Assembly: GCA_937876095.1 (NCBI GenBank)
Contig: CALFIE010000063.1
Location: forward strand, 1 to 64,000
DNA: 64,000 bases
Source: an uncultured Flavobacteriales bacterium
GTDB taxonomy: Bacteria; Bacteroidota; Bacteroidia; Flavobacteriales; Weeksellaceae
Direction of reading: 5' to 3'
Shown: in pieces, positions 63,650-64,000 of the stretch
Layout of the letters: each line of letters opens with the position of its first letter
Position numbering within the stretch: the first letter of the stretch is position 1
The notes under the pieces: generated by a model
Told to the model about the DNA's origin: nothing
Seen by the model: the letters and a program-made list of their open reading frames with translations, nothing else
Databases searched by the model: none
Program-made: the position numbers and the translations under genes

Positions 63650-64000
63650 TAATTTTAAAAACTTAGATTTCTTTATACTGTTGTGCTTTTAGGAATTAAA
63701 TCGTAACAATTTGATTATCTGTTTTTTTACCTTGAAGCAAAAGAACCAAAAAATTCAAGACTGGAAACTCGGATAAAATTTTTAAATAATTTTCTAAAAT
63801 TTCCAAAACTCGTTCGGAATCAAGTGTCGAATATTATACAAAATTTTTGTCTCGCTCAAACAGTGGAATTTTTTTAACGAAATTCATTTAAAATTTTTAA
63901 CGTCTCCGTTTCCTAAGTCACTAAAATACTGCACATTAAAATTATTTCCTAAATGTACAAGAAGTTTCTTTATAAATAATTATTAAGAGCCTGTTTAAAT
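63650..64000. other. Gene-free right edge
   Basis: About 350 bases with no credible open frame. A stretch near 63735-63780 (ACCTTGAAGCAAAAG, TTCAAGACTGGAAA) looks like a decayed copy of a dispersed Bacteroidota intergenic repeat. The last 15 bases, AGAGCCTGTTTAAAT, resemble the end of some insertion sequences, but the window stops before this can be judged. Confidence 0.35.

Noticed and set aside
63986..64000. Insertion-sequence end at the right edge
   Set aside because: Only 15 bases are visible and no transposase or matching inverted repeat can be checked inside the window.

Overview
This 64 kb window is an AT-rich chromosome segment from a member of the Bacteroidota, class Flavobacteriia, most likely the Weeksellaceae/Chryseobacterium lineage. 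The evidence is a type IX secretion C-terminal sorting domain, an IPExxxVDY-family gene between rnc and pyk, DUF6452/DUF6048 genes beside a peptidase and rlmD, a two-gene metH, a CBM20-type malQ, and promoters with the Bacteroidota -7 element TAnnTTTG rather than sigma70 boxes. This placement rests on gene content, not on a database match.

Layout. (1) 1-5.27 kb: one end of an integrated element, all genes on the minus strand: a tyrosine integrase, two unknown proteins, an excisionase-like HTH gene, two small unknown genes and a possible phage/plasmid-type replication initiator. It carries many tandem 10-11 bp repeats and ends in a detached tRNA/tmRNA-like 3' fragment. (2) 5.3-10.9 kb: an alpha-amylase relic, then the methionine operon (metH N-half, a four-helix-bundle gene, metH C-half, metF) under a SAM-I riboswitch. 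(3) 11-21.2 kb: a GH63-type glucosidase and a MoxR/DUF58/DUF4350/DUF4129/SpoIIM envelope cluster facing an RDD gene. (4) 21.3-25.9 kb: the str operon (rpsL-rpsG-fusA-rpsJ), aroQ, rpsT and two tRNA-Glu genes. (5) 26-39.9 kb: cell-envelope genes (amidase, lptD, HtrA protease, glycosyltransferase, malQ, T9SS cargo, beta-barrel). (6) 40-46.6 kb: cysS, folE, and the acpP-fabF-rnc-IPExxxVDY-pyk run. (7) 46.6-51 kb: an aldehyde dehydrogenase and two histidine-degradation genes (hutG, hutI) separated by a GIY-YIG gene. (8) 51-63.6 kb: ruvB, a DUF4347/IgGFc-like surface protein with a small partner, an MBL hydrolase, coaE, a thioredoxin-fold lipoprotein without the CxxC, rlmD, a HExxH metalloprotease and DUF6452/DUF6048.

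The most unusual signals are two kinds of repeat. The integrated element is full of helically phased short tandem repeats that look like protein-binding arrays. The host chromosome carries heptanucleotide tandem repeats (units such as CGAAACT and CCAAAAA) at or inside the ends of metH-N, metH-C, hutG, hutI and coaE. The two purest units are stop-free in all frames on both strands, so they can be tolerated inside coding sequence, where they appear as ETRNSKL-type or NQKPKTK-type peptide segments. Two small genes of widely scattered families (a four-helix-bundle gene and a GIY-YIG gene) sit inside otherwise functional met and hut gene groups, each beside such repeats or nested palindromes.
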